The notes: generated by a model not told the origin, from the letters alone. 64,000 bases of DNA from Oceanirhabdus sp. W0125-5 (GCF_027938815.1 NZ_CP115913.1:2142001-2206000); one strand, 5' to 3'; numbered from the stretch's first letter, positions 1 to 8,649 are shown. Made by a program: numbers and translations.

Positions 1-1651
1 TTATACTGTCAGCAGAGTTATCCTTTATGAGTTCAGTTGGAGAGTTTTTAGAGTTCTTCTTTGATTTACTTATTTTCTCACCCTTCTTTGCTAAAACAAA
101 TCCACATATCATTATATCCTTCCAAGGAATTTCACCAGTATGATAAATACTTTTAACTATTGTATAAAATGCCCAAGTTCTAATGATTTCGTGTGCTTGA
201 GTTCTCATACTCATAGGTAGAATTTTTGAACTTATATCATCTTCTTCACCCCATTTACTATTTATCATTGGTGTTACCGAAGATGTTGCCCAAGTATCTA
301 GTACTGCAGTTTCAGGTATATATTCATCACAACCACAATTGCAAATTTCATTTGGTTTATCCTCAATAGGATTTACAGGAAGCTGGCTTTCATCAGCAAG
401 TAGAACATCACCGCAATTTTTACAGTACCATACAGGAAAAGGTACTCCAAAGAATCTTTGTCTAGAAATACACCAATTCCATTTCAAGTTTTCAACCCAA
501 TTAAGATATCTGGATTTCATATGAGCAGGATGCCAGTTGATTTCATCAGCAGCTTGAATAAATCTATCCTTAGAACTGATTATATCTATATACCACTGTT
601 TTGAAGGAATTATCTCTATTTCTTTTCCACACCTTTCATGAACTGAAACAGTATGGGTGATTTTTTCTCTCTTTAATAATAAACCTTTTTCATCTAGAAT
701 TTTTATAATCTGTTCTCTAGCTTTCTTTATAGCTAATCCTCCGATATATTTGATATCTTTTTCAATATATCCTTCAGAAGTAATAACCTTCTTATATGGA
801 AGACTGTATTTTTTAAACCACTCTAAGTCAGAAGTATCTCCAAAAGTACAACACATTACTACACCGGTACCTTTTTTCATATCTACTTCTTCATCAGCAA
901 TAATAGGAACCTTAAAATCATACAAAGGAATGGAGATTTCCTTTCCTATAAACTCTTTATATCTCTCATCTTCTGGATGTACAAATACAGCACTACATCC
1001 ATAAAGAAGCTCAGGTCTAGTAGTAGCTATTTGGATATCTGTATTCTCAATATTAAATGTAATCCAATTAAAATAGGATTCCAGTTCTTTTACTTCTAAC
1101 TCAGCTTGAGCTATAGATGTTTGACATTCTGTACACCAGAGTACAGGGCTTTCCTCAATATATGCTTTTCCATCTTTATAAAGCTCCATAAATGACTTTT
1201 GAGAAATTCTTTGAGATAAAGGGCTTATGGTTTTATATTGAAGATTCCAATCACAACTGAATCCAAGTGATTTCCATAGATCCTTAAATTTCTCTTCATA
1301 TTTATCTGTGGTTTCTAAGCATTTTTCTATAAATTCACTTCTTGCCATATCCTTGGCTTTAATGCCTAATTCTCTTTCAACTAACCGCTCTGTTGGAAGT
1401 CCATTATCATCAAATCCAAAGGGATAGAATACATTCTTACCTTGCATTCTATGAAATCTTGCTATCATCTCAGCTTGTGTATAAGAGAAGATATGCCCAA
1501 TATGGATATCTCCACTAACAGTTGGAGGGGGTGTATCAATAGAATAAATTTCTTTATTATTATCATTTTCATATTTAAAAATATTATTTTCTTCCCAAAA
1601 GTTCTGAATTCTTTTTTCACAATCATTAAAGTCATATTTTTTATTAAGCAT
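1..1651 (-). CDS. valS: Valine--tRNA ligase, N-terminal 550 residues (runs off the window)
   Basis: This class I aminoacyl-tRNA synthetase charges tRNA-Val in the cytoplasm. The reading frame starts at the ATG at 1651, behind a GAGGAG site, and stays open to the window edge. Near the N-terminus it reads DTPPPTVSGDIHIGH, the ValS form of the HIGH ATP-binding signature. Near the edge it has KISKSK, a variant of the KMSKS loop. The C-terminal anticodon-binding part lies outside the window. The upstream T-box with a probable GUA specifier agrees with the valine assignment. The ATP-binding motifs and the leader are seen directly; the identity is firm. Confidence 0.96.
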   Translation of the reverse strand, partial: MLNKKYDFNDCEKRIQNFWEENNIFKYENDNNKEIYSIDTPPPTVSGDIHIGHIFSYTQAEMIARFHRMQGKNVFYPFGFDDNGLPTERLVERELGIKAKDMARSEFIEKCLETTDKYEEKFKDLWKSLGFSCDWNLQYKTISPLSQRISQKSFMELYKDGKAYIEESPVLWCTECQTSIAQAELEVKELESYFNWITFNIENTDIQIATTRPELLYGCSAVFVHPEDERYKEFIGKEISIPLYDFKVPIIADEEVDMKKGTGVVMCCTFGDTSDLEWFKKYSLPYKKVITSEGYIEKDIKYIGGLAIKKAREQIIKILDEKGLLLKREKITHTVSVHERCGKEIEIIPSKQWYIDIISSKDRFIQAADEINWHPAHMKSRYLNWVENLKWNWCISRQRFFGVPFPVWYCKNCGDVLLADESQLPVNPIEDKPNEICNCGCDEYIPETAVLDTWATSSVTPMINSKWGEEDDISSKILPMSMRTQAHEIIRTWAFYTIVKSIYHTGEIPWKDIMICGFVLAKKGEKISKSKKNSKNSPTELIKDNSADSI

Positions 1652-1764
1652 TACTAACACTCCTCTTTAATTTTTTATTTCATAATAGGGTTTTTATAAT
1701 GCCGGCATTTAAATATTTATTAGTGATAAAATTAATTTTTGTGCACAAAACTAATTTTAAATAT

Positions 1765-1800
1765 AAAAAACCCTTCATCCTAATAAAATAGGACGAAGGG
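1765..1800 (-). terminator. Regulated terminator of the T-box
   Basis: On the minus strand, CCCTTCGTCCTA and TAGGATGAAGGG pair around a short AT loop and are followed by six U. This is the OFF state of the valS leader. Confidence 0.93.
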
Positions 1801-2066
1801 TATATCTCCGCGGTACCACCTAACTTTGTGTTTACACACACTCTCAATACAGTACGGGATGGAAATAAATATAACAAATTATTAAATATCCGATACTGTT
1901 TCCTTTGTAACGGTAGGAACTCCGTTGAAGTCTACTCTCAAAATAGATTTCGGTTCACGACTCAGAGGCTACCTTCCACAAACCCATCATGGAGAATTTT
2001 CACCAACATCTCCTCTCTGCATTTCAGTAGCTTATGTACTCCTCCTCTTCGAAGTCTTTAAATATT
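1765..2066 (-). promoter_or_regulatory. T-box riboswitch leader of valS
   Basis: The leader is transcribed toward valS. It carries the T-box core GGTGGTACCGCGG (1808-1820), which forms the antiterminator that pairs with the uncharged tRNA acceptor end. A terminator hairpin follows at once (1765-1800). Stem I elements are visible: an AGUA stretch after GAAGAGG, a GGAGATGTTGGTG block, and a 3' strand CCTCTGAGTC that can pair with GACTTCGAAGAGG. Just before that 3' strand is GTA (1970-1972), the best candidate specifier, a valine codon. The model is that uncharged tRNA-Val prevents termination. The specifier choice rests on pairing by eye. Confidence 0.95.
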
Positions 2067-2081
2067 TTGAATTTTAAAATT

Positions 2082-2110
2082 ATTATATGCTCTTAATAAT
2101 TTAATGTCAA
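2082..2110 (-). promoter_or_regulatory. Sigma-A promoter for the valS leader
   Basis: The minus strand has a perfect TTGACA (2105-2110) and a perfect TATAAT (2082-2087) separated by 17 bases, a few tens of bases upstream of T-box stem I. The match to the vegetative consensus is complete. Confidence 0.9.
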
Positions 2111-2235
2111 CACTTATTTTATTTATTTTATTAATTATTATGGTGAAGTATTATCATGCATCCAATCTAATAATATCCTATAAAGTTGAATATTACCTTT
2201 TATTGGTGTGAAATTATTGATGAAGGGGTGGAAGA

Positions 2236-2415
2236 ATGAAGAAACTAACCGTTGTTTTTATGAGCATATGTATTATTTTTTCATTGAATATAACTTGTCT
2301 TGCAGAGAATACAGGAAGTATTTTAATAAAATTCGTACTTAGAAGTGATACCTCCAAGCCTGTATCAGGGTTAATTGGAAAAAAGCTTCCACTAAAAAGT
2401 GGAAGCTTTTGCTAA
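2236..2415 (+). CDS. Small secreted peptide, 59 aa, unknown function
   Basis: A GGGGTGG site lies 5 bases before the ATG. The product begins with MKK and a hydrophobic run (about residues 5-22) ending in TCLA, then AENTG, which looks like a signal peptide with cleavage after LA. The mature part would be about 36 residues and contains one cysteine. The last codons and stop lie inside a terminator hairpin shared with the convergent gene at 2392-2880. I do not recognise a family. It could be a small exported peptide or the 5' remnant of a longer secreted protein gene. Confidence 0.5.
   Translation: MKKLTVVFMSICIIFSLNITCLAENTGSILIKFVLRSDTSKPVSGLIGKKLPLKSGSFC
2381..2410. terminator. Bidirectional terminator with 13-bp arms
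   Basis: AAAAGCTTCCACT and AGTGGAAGCTTTT are perfect arms around AAAA. The hairpin serves both convergent genes here, and both stop codons lie in or next to it. Confidence 0.8.
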
Positions 2416-2880
2416 ATTATTAGTGGCGTTATCTAATGCACTTTCCAAATCAGTACACATTGATCTGAAAACATTTATATCGATTATGGCTGAAAGATTA
2501 CGTAAATCTATAACAATACCTGTATGTTTTTGTTTGATACATTCCATATCAAAAAGTTCACATTCTACAAATGTACCCTTTTTCCAATCAAATTTACATG
2601 GTGTATAATATGTCCAATTTCTTTCAAAATAATTTATTTTTGCAATGCATAATCTATACATGTGAAAAATAATAGCCATTACAGAGCAGCGTCTAACAAG
2701 TCTATGACTAAAAAATTCTTGAGTTTTATACTTGTATTGAGCTTTTTCCCAATAAAGATTCTCGTTGCAGCGAAGTCCATATTTCTCAAGTAATTTAACC
2801 TTTTCTTCTGGGAGTTCTGATTTAACTATTCTGTCTCTTTCTTCTTGAGGATAAGTTTTTATAACACCGAAATCTATCAT
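2392..2880 (-). CDS. Hypothetical protein, 162 aa
   Basis: I do not recognise this protein. It starts at an ATG 7 bases after a GGAGG site. It is soluble, rich in charged and aromatic residues, and has cysteines spread over its length (RRCSVM, YTPCKFDW, ECELFDMEC). No signal peptide or membrane segment is visible, and no spaced CxxC metal motif is clear. The gene stands alone: a terminator closes it at the 3' side and the rhodanese remnant diverges from it on the other. The good ribosome binding site and clean frame support a real gene. Confidence 0.7.
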   Translation of the reverse strand: MIDFGVIKTYPQEERDRIVKSELPEEKVKLLEKYGLRCNENLYWEKAQYKYKTQEFFSHRLVRRCSVMAIIFHMYRLCIAKINYFERNWTYYTPCKFDWKKGTFVECELFDMECIKQKHTGIVIDLRNLSAIIDINVFRSMCTDLESALDNATNNLAKASTF

Positions 2881-3204
2881 GCCATACCTCCAAATGAATA
2901 TTCTCTATATTTTAATTATAATAGAAAAATCAAATAATAGTTATAGAAAAAACTTATAGAAGAAGAGGGTAATATCAGAAATTTTTTGATAAGTAAGCTT
3001 CTTAATATTGATTTTTTCTATTTCATATCCAGTGAAAACTGAAGAAGATAAAGCTAAGTTAGATAAAATCTTGGATGATTTAACTGATTCTAAAGAAGAT
3101 ATTGTAATTATATGTCCACGTGGAAATGGCGGGGCAAAAAGAACATATGACTATTTAAAAGAAAAAGCAATAGATGAAAATAGATTATACATATTAGAAA
3201 ATGG

Positions 3205-3219
3205 GGTAGTGTCAAAAGT
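3205..3219 (+). repeat. Left terminal inverted repeat of the IS
   Basis: GGTAGTGTCAAAAGT, matching the right end with one mismatch. The flanking AAAATGG direct repeat (3198-3204) fixes the boundary. Confidence 0.88.
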
Positions 3220-3426
3220 ATATGAAAATTGATAAGGAATATAAGGATTTAAAGACAAGAAGATTAATTTAGTTGAGAATGGAAAATTGAAAATGGAAAA
3301 CGAAGGATATTTCTCTCCGAGAAATTGAAAAGATTAATATTTTTTATCCCGAAAGGGATGTGTGATTCTAAAAAAGGGTATGGCAAATAAACCTATGATA
3401 TAGGTCGATTTTAAAATAATGCGATA

Positions 3427-4821
3427 TTAAGATTGGCAGTATGACTCAGCTAATTTCATTAATTTGCACCAACGTGCAGGCATGGTTTCCAACTCTTCAA
3501 GTTCTGGAATTATTACAGGAACTTTTTGTTCTAAGCTTGCATGAGGTTTCAAGAAATTGAAGTATGTACAAAAAAGAATTATATGAGTTATAGAGCCGTT
3601 TGAGCTATTGTAGCCATTAGTAGTCTTATAACTTCTCTTAAAGGTTCTGTTTAATCGTTCAATAATCTGTTTTAAAGGACGATATTCAGCTGAAACTTCA
3701 TCATCATTGGTAAGTCCAATTACTTGCATGACATCAAAATTAATATCGTGATTAGCGAAGAAAACTTCTGCTAACAGATATATTGGATTACCATCAACTA
3801 CTAGTTTAAGGCTTTCAGGAAGTTTTTCGTACTTAGTGATAACATCGTAGATGGCTCTACAAGCTAAGAAAGTATCGCGATTAGGCGAAACTCTATACGA
3901 GAGAATTATCTTTTTAACAGCATCAAAGAAGAAACATATATAGTTCCATTTACCATTGACTTTGATGTATGTTTCATCGCCGCATATAGATTCTGTTGGA
4001 TTATAGGGATAGTTGTCCACCATTGGTTTTAGTAGAACAGAAGCAGCTGCAGCGTAGTTTAGCACAGTTTGATGTGATATTTTAACACAATGAACTTCTC
4101 TCATGATAGCTGCTGTTTTTCTTGAAGATAATCCGTAATTTACGTAGTAAGTCATTATTAAGCCAAATACGTGGGATGATGAATACATCTTGGATAAGGA
4201 TATATTACTTTGCACAGGACTATCGCCCTTTAGAGATGCAAAATCGAAATCAAATTCTCTAAATATATATCTAACTTTAGTGTCATAGGGTTTTTCTTTG
4301 GTAATAGACTTTAAGTTGTTTTTATAAAAAGAACAGTTGTTGTTTCGGCATTTGTAAATGGTAAAATTACTACGATTTTTAATTCGTTCTAAAAATTTAT
4401 TGCAATGAGGACACTTAAATCTTACCTGCTTATCATAAAGGTTTTTAGTGTTAAAGTTAGTGGAACAGACTTTGCATTTATATTGACCACGCCCTCCATT
4501 GTTATCGTATAGATAAATATTTGGAGCATTGCATTTAGGACAACTGATTTTAGAACTCACGTGAGAACGTCCTTTTTGAGTTCTAACAGGAGCTAACTCT
4601 TTACCTTTGAGTTTATAATGCTCCGATAGGAGTTCTCTGTAATCTAACCTTTCAGGTTTCACAATTATTGGTTTATCATCCACTTGTATTTTCCTGTAAG
4701 GTTTATCTAAAGTATCAGAATTGGGGATCTTATTGAGTCCTTTTCCAGTCAATAAAATAATGAGTAGATTTATAACTTGCTTAAGAAAAACAATATACAA
4801 AACTAAATAATAATTAATCAT
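3427..4821 (-). CDS. IS6-like DDE transposase with N-terminal zinc ribbons, 464 aa
   Basis: This enzyme moves the surrounding element. The N-terminal third has paired cysteine motifs, C94-x2-C97 with C116-x2-C119 and C137-x2-C140 with C158-x4-C163, consistent with two zinc ribbons for DNA binding. A helix-turn-helix-like stretch follows (YGLSSRKTAAIM and SHQTVLNY). The catalytic core resembles the IS6/IS240 DDE fold, with GDETYIKVNGKW (D282), VVDGNP (D343) and IERLNRTFK (E388). All three acidic residues are present and the frame is intact, so the enzyme may be active. The family name is inferred from core motifs and end sequences. Confidence 0.9.
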   Translation of the reverse strand: MINYYLVLYIVFLKQVINLLIILLTGKGLNKIPNSDTLDKPYRKIQVDDKPIIVKPERLDYRELLSEHYKLKGKELAPVRTQKGRSHVSSKISCPKCNAPNIYLYDNNGGRGQYKCKVCSTNFNTKNLYDKQVRFKCPHCNKFLERIKNRSNFTIYKCRNNNCSFYKNNLKSITKEKPYDTKVRYIFREFDFDFASLKGDSPVQSNISLSKMYSSSHVFGLIMTYYVNYGLSSRKTAAIMREVHCVKISHQTVLNYAAAASVLLKPMVDNYPYNPTESICGDETYIKVNGKWNYICFFFDAVKKIILSYRVSPNRDTFLACRAIYDVITKYEKLPESLKLVVDGNPIYLLAEVFFANHDINFDVMQVIGLTNDDEVSAEYRPLKQIIERLNRTFKRSYKTTNGYNSSNGSITHIILFCTYFNFLKPHASLEQKVPVIIPELEELETMPARWCKLMKLAESYCQS

Positions 4822-4957
4822 GTTAAAAACTTGCCTCCTTATCTTTGGTTATATATTTTTTTTCGCAAACTAAAATTAACACCTTTAGAGGGAGGGGGCA
4901 AGTCTAATATAGATAAAGTATTGAAAATCAAGGGGTTACGTCGAAAGTACCATTAAA

Positions 4958-4972
4958 ACTTTTGACAATACC
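4958..4972 (-). repeat. Right terminal inverted repeat of the IS
   Basis: Its complement reads GGTATTGTCAAAAGT. It is followed directly by the second AAAATGG target copy at 4973-4979. Confidence 0.88.
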
Positions 4973-5032
4973 AAAATGGTCAAGAGGGATGGCCATATGA
5001 AGAATTATTAGAAACTAAATAGGAATTAGCAT

Positions 5033-5067
5033 AAGAGGCTGTTACTTAATAAGTAAAAGTCTCTTTT
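5033..5067 (+). terminator. Terminator after the rhodanese remnant
   Basis: AAGAG...TTACTT pairs with AAGTAA...CTCTT and runs into TTTT. It would have ended the original rhodanese transcript. Confidence 0.65.
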
Positions 5068-5158
5068 GTCGAATATAGTAACAAAAATTTGTGTGACATA
5101 ATAAAATAAAAGTGAAGGTCTATTATTTTAATAAAATACTGAATAAGGAGTTAATTAA

Positions 5159-7294
5159 ATGTACTCTGTGAAGTATATAAAATTAAATGAAGAAACTGAT
5201 TACTTTAAAGGAAGAATTATTATAGAAAATAATACTTTCAATGAGCTTAAAGATTGGAAAGTTAAATTTAAATTTATTAATGGTCAAAAAATAGTAAAAG
5301 TAAATTATTGTACTTGGAAACAAGAGGAAAATGAGGTTCTTTTAGAACCTAAATATAATTGGTATATGGGACCCTTTCAAAAGATTGCTTTAGACTTTGT
5401 AGCTCAATATAAAATTATAAATGAGGATCCTACAGATTTTGAGGTTATAAGTAATGATTTGAAAGGGGAAACGGGAAATATTTTAGTTAATTTAGAGCAA
5501 CCGATGTTCTGTGATCATAACTTTCAACCTATTATATATTTGAATGGAGCAACTGTTCCAATGGATTGGGGAACCAGTCATCTTTTTTCAAATCTAGAGG
5601 CTAATAAAAGTTATGAGATAGATGCAAAAACATTTAAAAAAGAAAAAAAATCCTTTATTCCAATAATTCAACCAAGTAGTATTGTGGTAAAAGAAAATGA
5701 AACTAAAGAATGTAATATTAAGTATTATGAGAAGTGTGAAGAATATAAACTACATTTTGAGGTAGTTTATAAAGTTACTTCAAGTTGGAATACAGGATTT
5801 AATGCTGATATAGAGATAATTAATAAAGGAGAAGAAGAAATATCTCCATGGGAATTATCATTTCATTTTCCTGGAAATCAGAGAATTACTTCTTTATGGA
5901 ATGGAAAGTTCACTCAGGTAGATAATAAAGTTACTGTTTTACCTGCCTCATGGAATAGTTCAATTCCAGTAGGCATGGCAGTAAAGATTGGGTTTGGTGC
6001 AACGTATTCAGGTAAGAATGAAGATCCTAAAGACTTCACATTAAATGGACAGGGACCAGAAGTGAAATATGGATCAATTGAAGTTACTGTGGAGAAACCT
6101 GAATTTAGCTCGGAAATATTTATTCCTCAAGTTACAATAGGTGATAATACTAAAAATGTTTATTGGGGGAAATCAGTTGTTTTTGAAGAGTTAGTTGCAG
6201 GGAAATCATTTGATATAATTGCTAATTATCATAGAACTGAAACTAAAATGTATATGCCTGAGGCTTATCCAAGTAAAATAATTGTAGAAGAAGATATAGT
6301 AAAGACTTCAGTTGTAAAATATACTGAGAAGGATATTCCACCATCTCCTAAAAATAAATTTGTAGGATATTTTCAATCATGGTCAGATAGATGGAGTTCC
6401 ACTGGAAAAGGAACAGACTTAGGGAACTTGCCTTCTTATGTAAATGTTGTAATTTTAGCATTTGCAAAACCAGATATGATTTATAATGGAGATTTGAATT
6501 TCCGTACAACCGGATTAGAGTTTAGTTACGAAGGCGTAGTTTTGAAGGAAGCTATAGACTATCTTAAAGAAAGAAATCCTGAAACAAAAGTACTTCTGTC
6601 CGTAGGGGGAGCAACCTATACAAATTGGGGTAACTTGAATGTAGATGATATTGTGAGATTTGTTCAAGATTTTGATTTAGATGGTGTGGATATTGATTAT
6701 GAACCTCTAACTGGATTTGGATGTAAACCAGATAGTAATGGAATAATTCATTGTACTAGTGATAATCAATATGTTTCTATTATTGAAAGATTAAGAACGA
6801 GACTTCCTAGACCATACATTCTTGCAGCTACACCATGGTCTGTTGGAGCATATGGTGAGGGAAAATGGAAGGATGCAGAGCCTAAAAATCTAACTACAAC
6901 TGGTATGATGTTACAAGTAATCAAAAGAGCAGGGGATAAATTAGATCTTATCAATGTTATGGGGTACAATGCTGGAGAGCTATACGACCCTATTGAATCA
7001 GTAGAAGCATATAAGTATTATTTCCAAGGCGATGTTGCAATGGGGGCAATGGTACCTCCTGAGGATTGGGGAACTCATGTGTGGACACTAAATGAAATTG
7101 ATAGAGTGGCTCAATATATTTATACTACCTCTGCAGGTGGAATGATGCTTTGGAGTCTTCAAAGAAGTACTGTGAATCCATCACCTGAATTCCCAGACAA
7201 TTTAATGATGGCAAGAGAAATTGCAAAAGAATTAGGATTTCCTAATTATGATGATCCCTTATTTCCATTAGGTGATAGTAAGAAAGGGCAATAA
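5159..7294 (+). CDS. GH18 glycosidase (chitinase-like) with two tandem carbohydrate-binding modules, 711 aa
   Basis: The C-terminal domain (about 395-700) is a GH18 barrel. It has FVGYFQSW at the first strand, KVLLSVGG, and the catalytic DGVDIDYE motif, with D508, D511, D513 and the proton donor E515. This family hydrolyses beta-1,4-GlcNAc polymers such as chitin. The N-terminal 390 residues are two copies of one unit: a CBM2-like sandwich (1-100 and about 195-300, the second with WNTGFNADIEIINKG), then a second beta module (QPMFCDHNF and KPEFSSEIF). The start follows AAGGAG. No signal peptide is visible, which is odd for a polymer-degrading enzyme; release by lysis, spore association or an internal role are possible. 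Confidence 0.92.
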   Translation: MYSVKYIKLNEETDYFKGRIIIENNTFNELKDWKVKFKFINGQKIVKVNYCTWKQEENEVLLEPKYNWYMGPFQKIALDFVAQYKIINEDPTDFEVISNDLKGETGNILVNLEQPMFCDHNFQPIIYLNGATVPMDWGTSHLFSNLEANKSYEIDAKTFKKEKKSFIPIIQPSSIVVKENETKECNIKYYEKCEEYKLHFEVVYKVTSSWNTGFNADIEIINKGEEEISPWELSFHFPGNQRITSLWNGKFTQVDNKVTVLPASWNSSIPVGMAVKIGFGATYSGKNEDPKDFTLNGQGPEVKYGSIEVTVEKPEFSSEIFIPQVTIGDNTKNVYWGKSVVFEELVAGKSFDIIANYHRTETKMYMPEAYPSKIIVEEDIVKTSVVKYTEKDIPPSPKNKFVGYFQSWSDRWSSTGKGTDLGNLPSYVNVVILAFAKPDMIYNGDLNFRTTGLEFSYEGVVLKEAIDYLKERNPETKVLLSVGGATYTNWGNLNVDDIVRFVQDFDLDGVDIDYEPLTGFGCKPDSNGIIHCTSDNQYVSIIERLRTRLPRPYILAATPWSVGAYGEGKWKDAEPKNLTTTGMMLQVIKRAGDKLDLINVMGYNAGELYDPIESVEAYKYYFQGDVAMGAMVPPEDWGTHVWTLNEIDRVAQYIYTTSAGGMMLWSLQRSTVNPSPEFPDNLMMAREIAKELGFPNYDDPLFPLGDSKKGQ

Positions 7295-7314
7295 AATAAT
7301 ACTATAGTTATATT

Positions 7315-7345
7315 AACCAATATGGGATTCTCATATTGGTTTTAT
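7315..7345 (+). terminator. Terminator after the GH18 gene
   Basis: ACCAATATG pairs with CATATTGGT and is followed by TTTATT. It separates the GH18 gene from the isoprenoid gene. Confidence 0.85.
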
Positions 7346-7411
7346 TAGATTCATTTGTAACTATGTAGTAAAGAATTAACTTATAAGGTATAATTTATAA
7401 GGGGTGATATT

Positions 7412-8617
7412 ATGATTAAGACTAAATCGTTAAATTTTGTAGAACTGAAAAATAAAATTGAAGATATTTGGTATTCGCTAGAAGATGAATATGATATCTT
7501 TCCTTATAGATATGATAAGAAAAAAGATGAAGATTTACTTAAGATGAAAGAGTTCTTAGCAAATCATATGAATAGATATAATCAGGGGATTAGCACGACT
7601 GAGGATTCTAAGGAGATACTTAAAAAAGTTCAGTCATTTTTGGTAGAAACATTAGAAATGAATAAACAATCAGTTGAGCACTTAATAAGAGAACAGTTTA
7701 TAGAATGTAGTCGTGAGTTTGTTGAAAGGGCAAAAGACTTCCAGAAGAATATAACTACTGAAAGTGTTTTCCAAGCTTTAAGAAATATTTGGACAATCAA
7801 TAGTATGCAAATATATTTAAATAAAGAAGTTAAGTTAACTGATTCAATGTTTGCTTATAGTATGTTATATCCTTTGACAGATAATTTTTTGGATGATAAA
7901 ACTTTATCTAGAGAGTATAAGCTAGAATTTAATAAAAGGTTTAGGAATAAGATAAAGACTGGTGAAGGGGTTGGAAAATCACAGCAGGAAAAAGATATTT
8001 TCTATATGATTGATTTGATTGAAAAGGATTATCCACGAGCAGAGTTTCCAGAAGTATTTGAAGCGCTGGTTGCAATCCAAGATGGTCAAAATATGAGCAT
8101 TAAACAACATGGTCTTAGTGGTATTTATAGTGAGGATATTTTAGGAATCAGTATTTATAAAGGTGGGGCATCAGTGTTGGCAGATGCTTATTTAGTATGT
8201 GGTCATTTAGAAGAAGCAGATCAATTATTTGCCTTTACATATGGTGTAATTCTTCAAATAGCAGATGATTTTCAGGATATAAAAGAAGATCTTAAAAATA
8301 AACACTATACAATCATGAATATTCAAACTAAGTTTGGAAAGTTAGATAGTTTAATTAATAAATATTGTAATTTTATTGATTATTCTATAAAAGAGATTTT
8401 TAAAGAGGAGGGAGAACATCGGACTGCTTTAAAAGAACTTATTACTGAGAGTGTTCAATTGTTAAGGTTTGGAGCAGTTATTAAAAATAAAAGATATATT
8501 TCAAGAAAACTTTTTAAAAATATTACTAAAAGTAACTTCTTCTCTCCAAGAGTATATACAAATGTTGAAAAAGGTGTTGATAAACAATTAGAAGTGATAA
8601 TGGCAAGTAAAATTTAA
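7412..8617 (+). CDS. Class I isoprenoid-synthase-like protein, 401 aa
   Basis: The protein is predicted to be all helical. It carries two acidic motifs spaced as in trans-prenyltransferases and class I terpene synthases: DNFLDD at 157-162, where the first Asp-rich motif belongs, and ADDFQDIKED at 284-293, like the second DDxxD motif. A KGGAS stretch (250-254) lies where prenyltransferases have K-(T/G). The first 130 residues match nothing I know. The first motif is not a classical DDxxD, so it may be a terpene cyclase, a prenyltransferase or a relative with new chemistry. The HutD/Ves gene follows 32 bases later, probably in the same operon. It starts behind GGGGTG. Confidence 0.72.
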   Translation: MIKTKSLNFVELKNKIEDIWYSLEDEYDIFPYRYDKKKDEDLLKMKEFLANHMNRYNQGISTTEDSKEILKKVQSFLVETLEMNKQSVEHLIREQFIECSREFVERAKDFQKNITTESVFQALRNIWTINSMQIYLNKEVKLTDSMFAYSMLYPLTDNFLDDKTLSREYKLEFNKRFRNKIKTGEGVGKSQQEKDIFYMIDLIEKDYPRAEFPEVFEALVAIQDGQNMSIKQHGLSGIYSEDILGISIYKGGASVLADAYLVCGHLEEADQLFAFTYGVILQIADDFQDIKEDLKNKHYTIMNIQTKFGKLDSLINKYCNFIDYSIKEIFKEEGEHRTALKELITESVQLLRFGAVIKNKRYISRKLFKNITKSNFFSPRVYTNVEKGVDKQLEVIMASKI

Positions 8618-8649
8618 TATAATTTATGATAAATTGTGAGGGAATAACA

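Larger units (their letters stand above)
3205..4972. mobile_element. Complete insertion sequence, 1768 bp, DDE transposase, in the rhodanese gene
   Basis: The ends are inverted repeats reading GGTAGTGTCAAAAGT (left) and GGTATTGTCAAAAGT (right, complement), one mismatch in 15. Both flanks carry AAAATGG (3198-3204 and 4973-4979), a 7-bp target duplication. One transposase gene runs on the minus strand. The tips resemble IS6-family ends, but the element is about twice the usual IS6 length because of the transposase's zinc-ribbon extension and 220 bp of non-coding left end. Those 220 bp include AATGGAAAAT-like repeats and a small ATCCCGAAAGGGAT hairpin. Confidence 0.9.
3008..5022 (+). pseudogene. 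Rhodanese-like sulfurtransferase gene, interrupted by an IS and lacking its 5' part
   Basis: The frame from 3008 encodes the C-terminal half of a rhodanese domain, with the persulfide-loop cysteine in CPRGNGGA followed by YDYLKEKAIDENRLYILENG. After that residue the frame runs into foreign sequence and stops at 3232. Removing the insertion (3205-4972) and one target copy restores the frame: ENG continues as QEGWPYEELLETK and stops at 5020-5022, the usual rhodanese tail. No N-terminal rhodanese half is found upstream; an in-frame stop lies at 2990-2992. The gene has therefore lost its front as well as being split, and is very likely dead. Confidence 0.85.

Noticed and set aside
657..1004. 115-residue frame on the plus strand
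   Set aside because: It lies antisense within the valS coding region and has no motif; it is a shadow of the real gene.
1680..2061. Short open frames over the T-box
   Set aside because: They lie over the structured leader on both strands, show no ribosome binding site, and the T-box explains the sequence.
3008..3232. Intact 74-residue rhodanese
   Set aside because: Its last residues come from the IS end, its N-terminal half is absent, and rejoining the flanks restores the normal tail.
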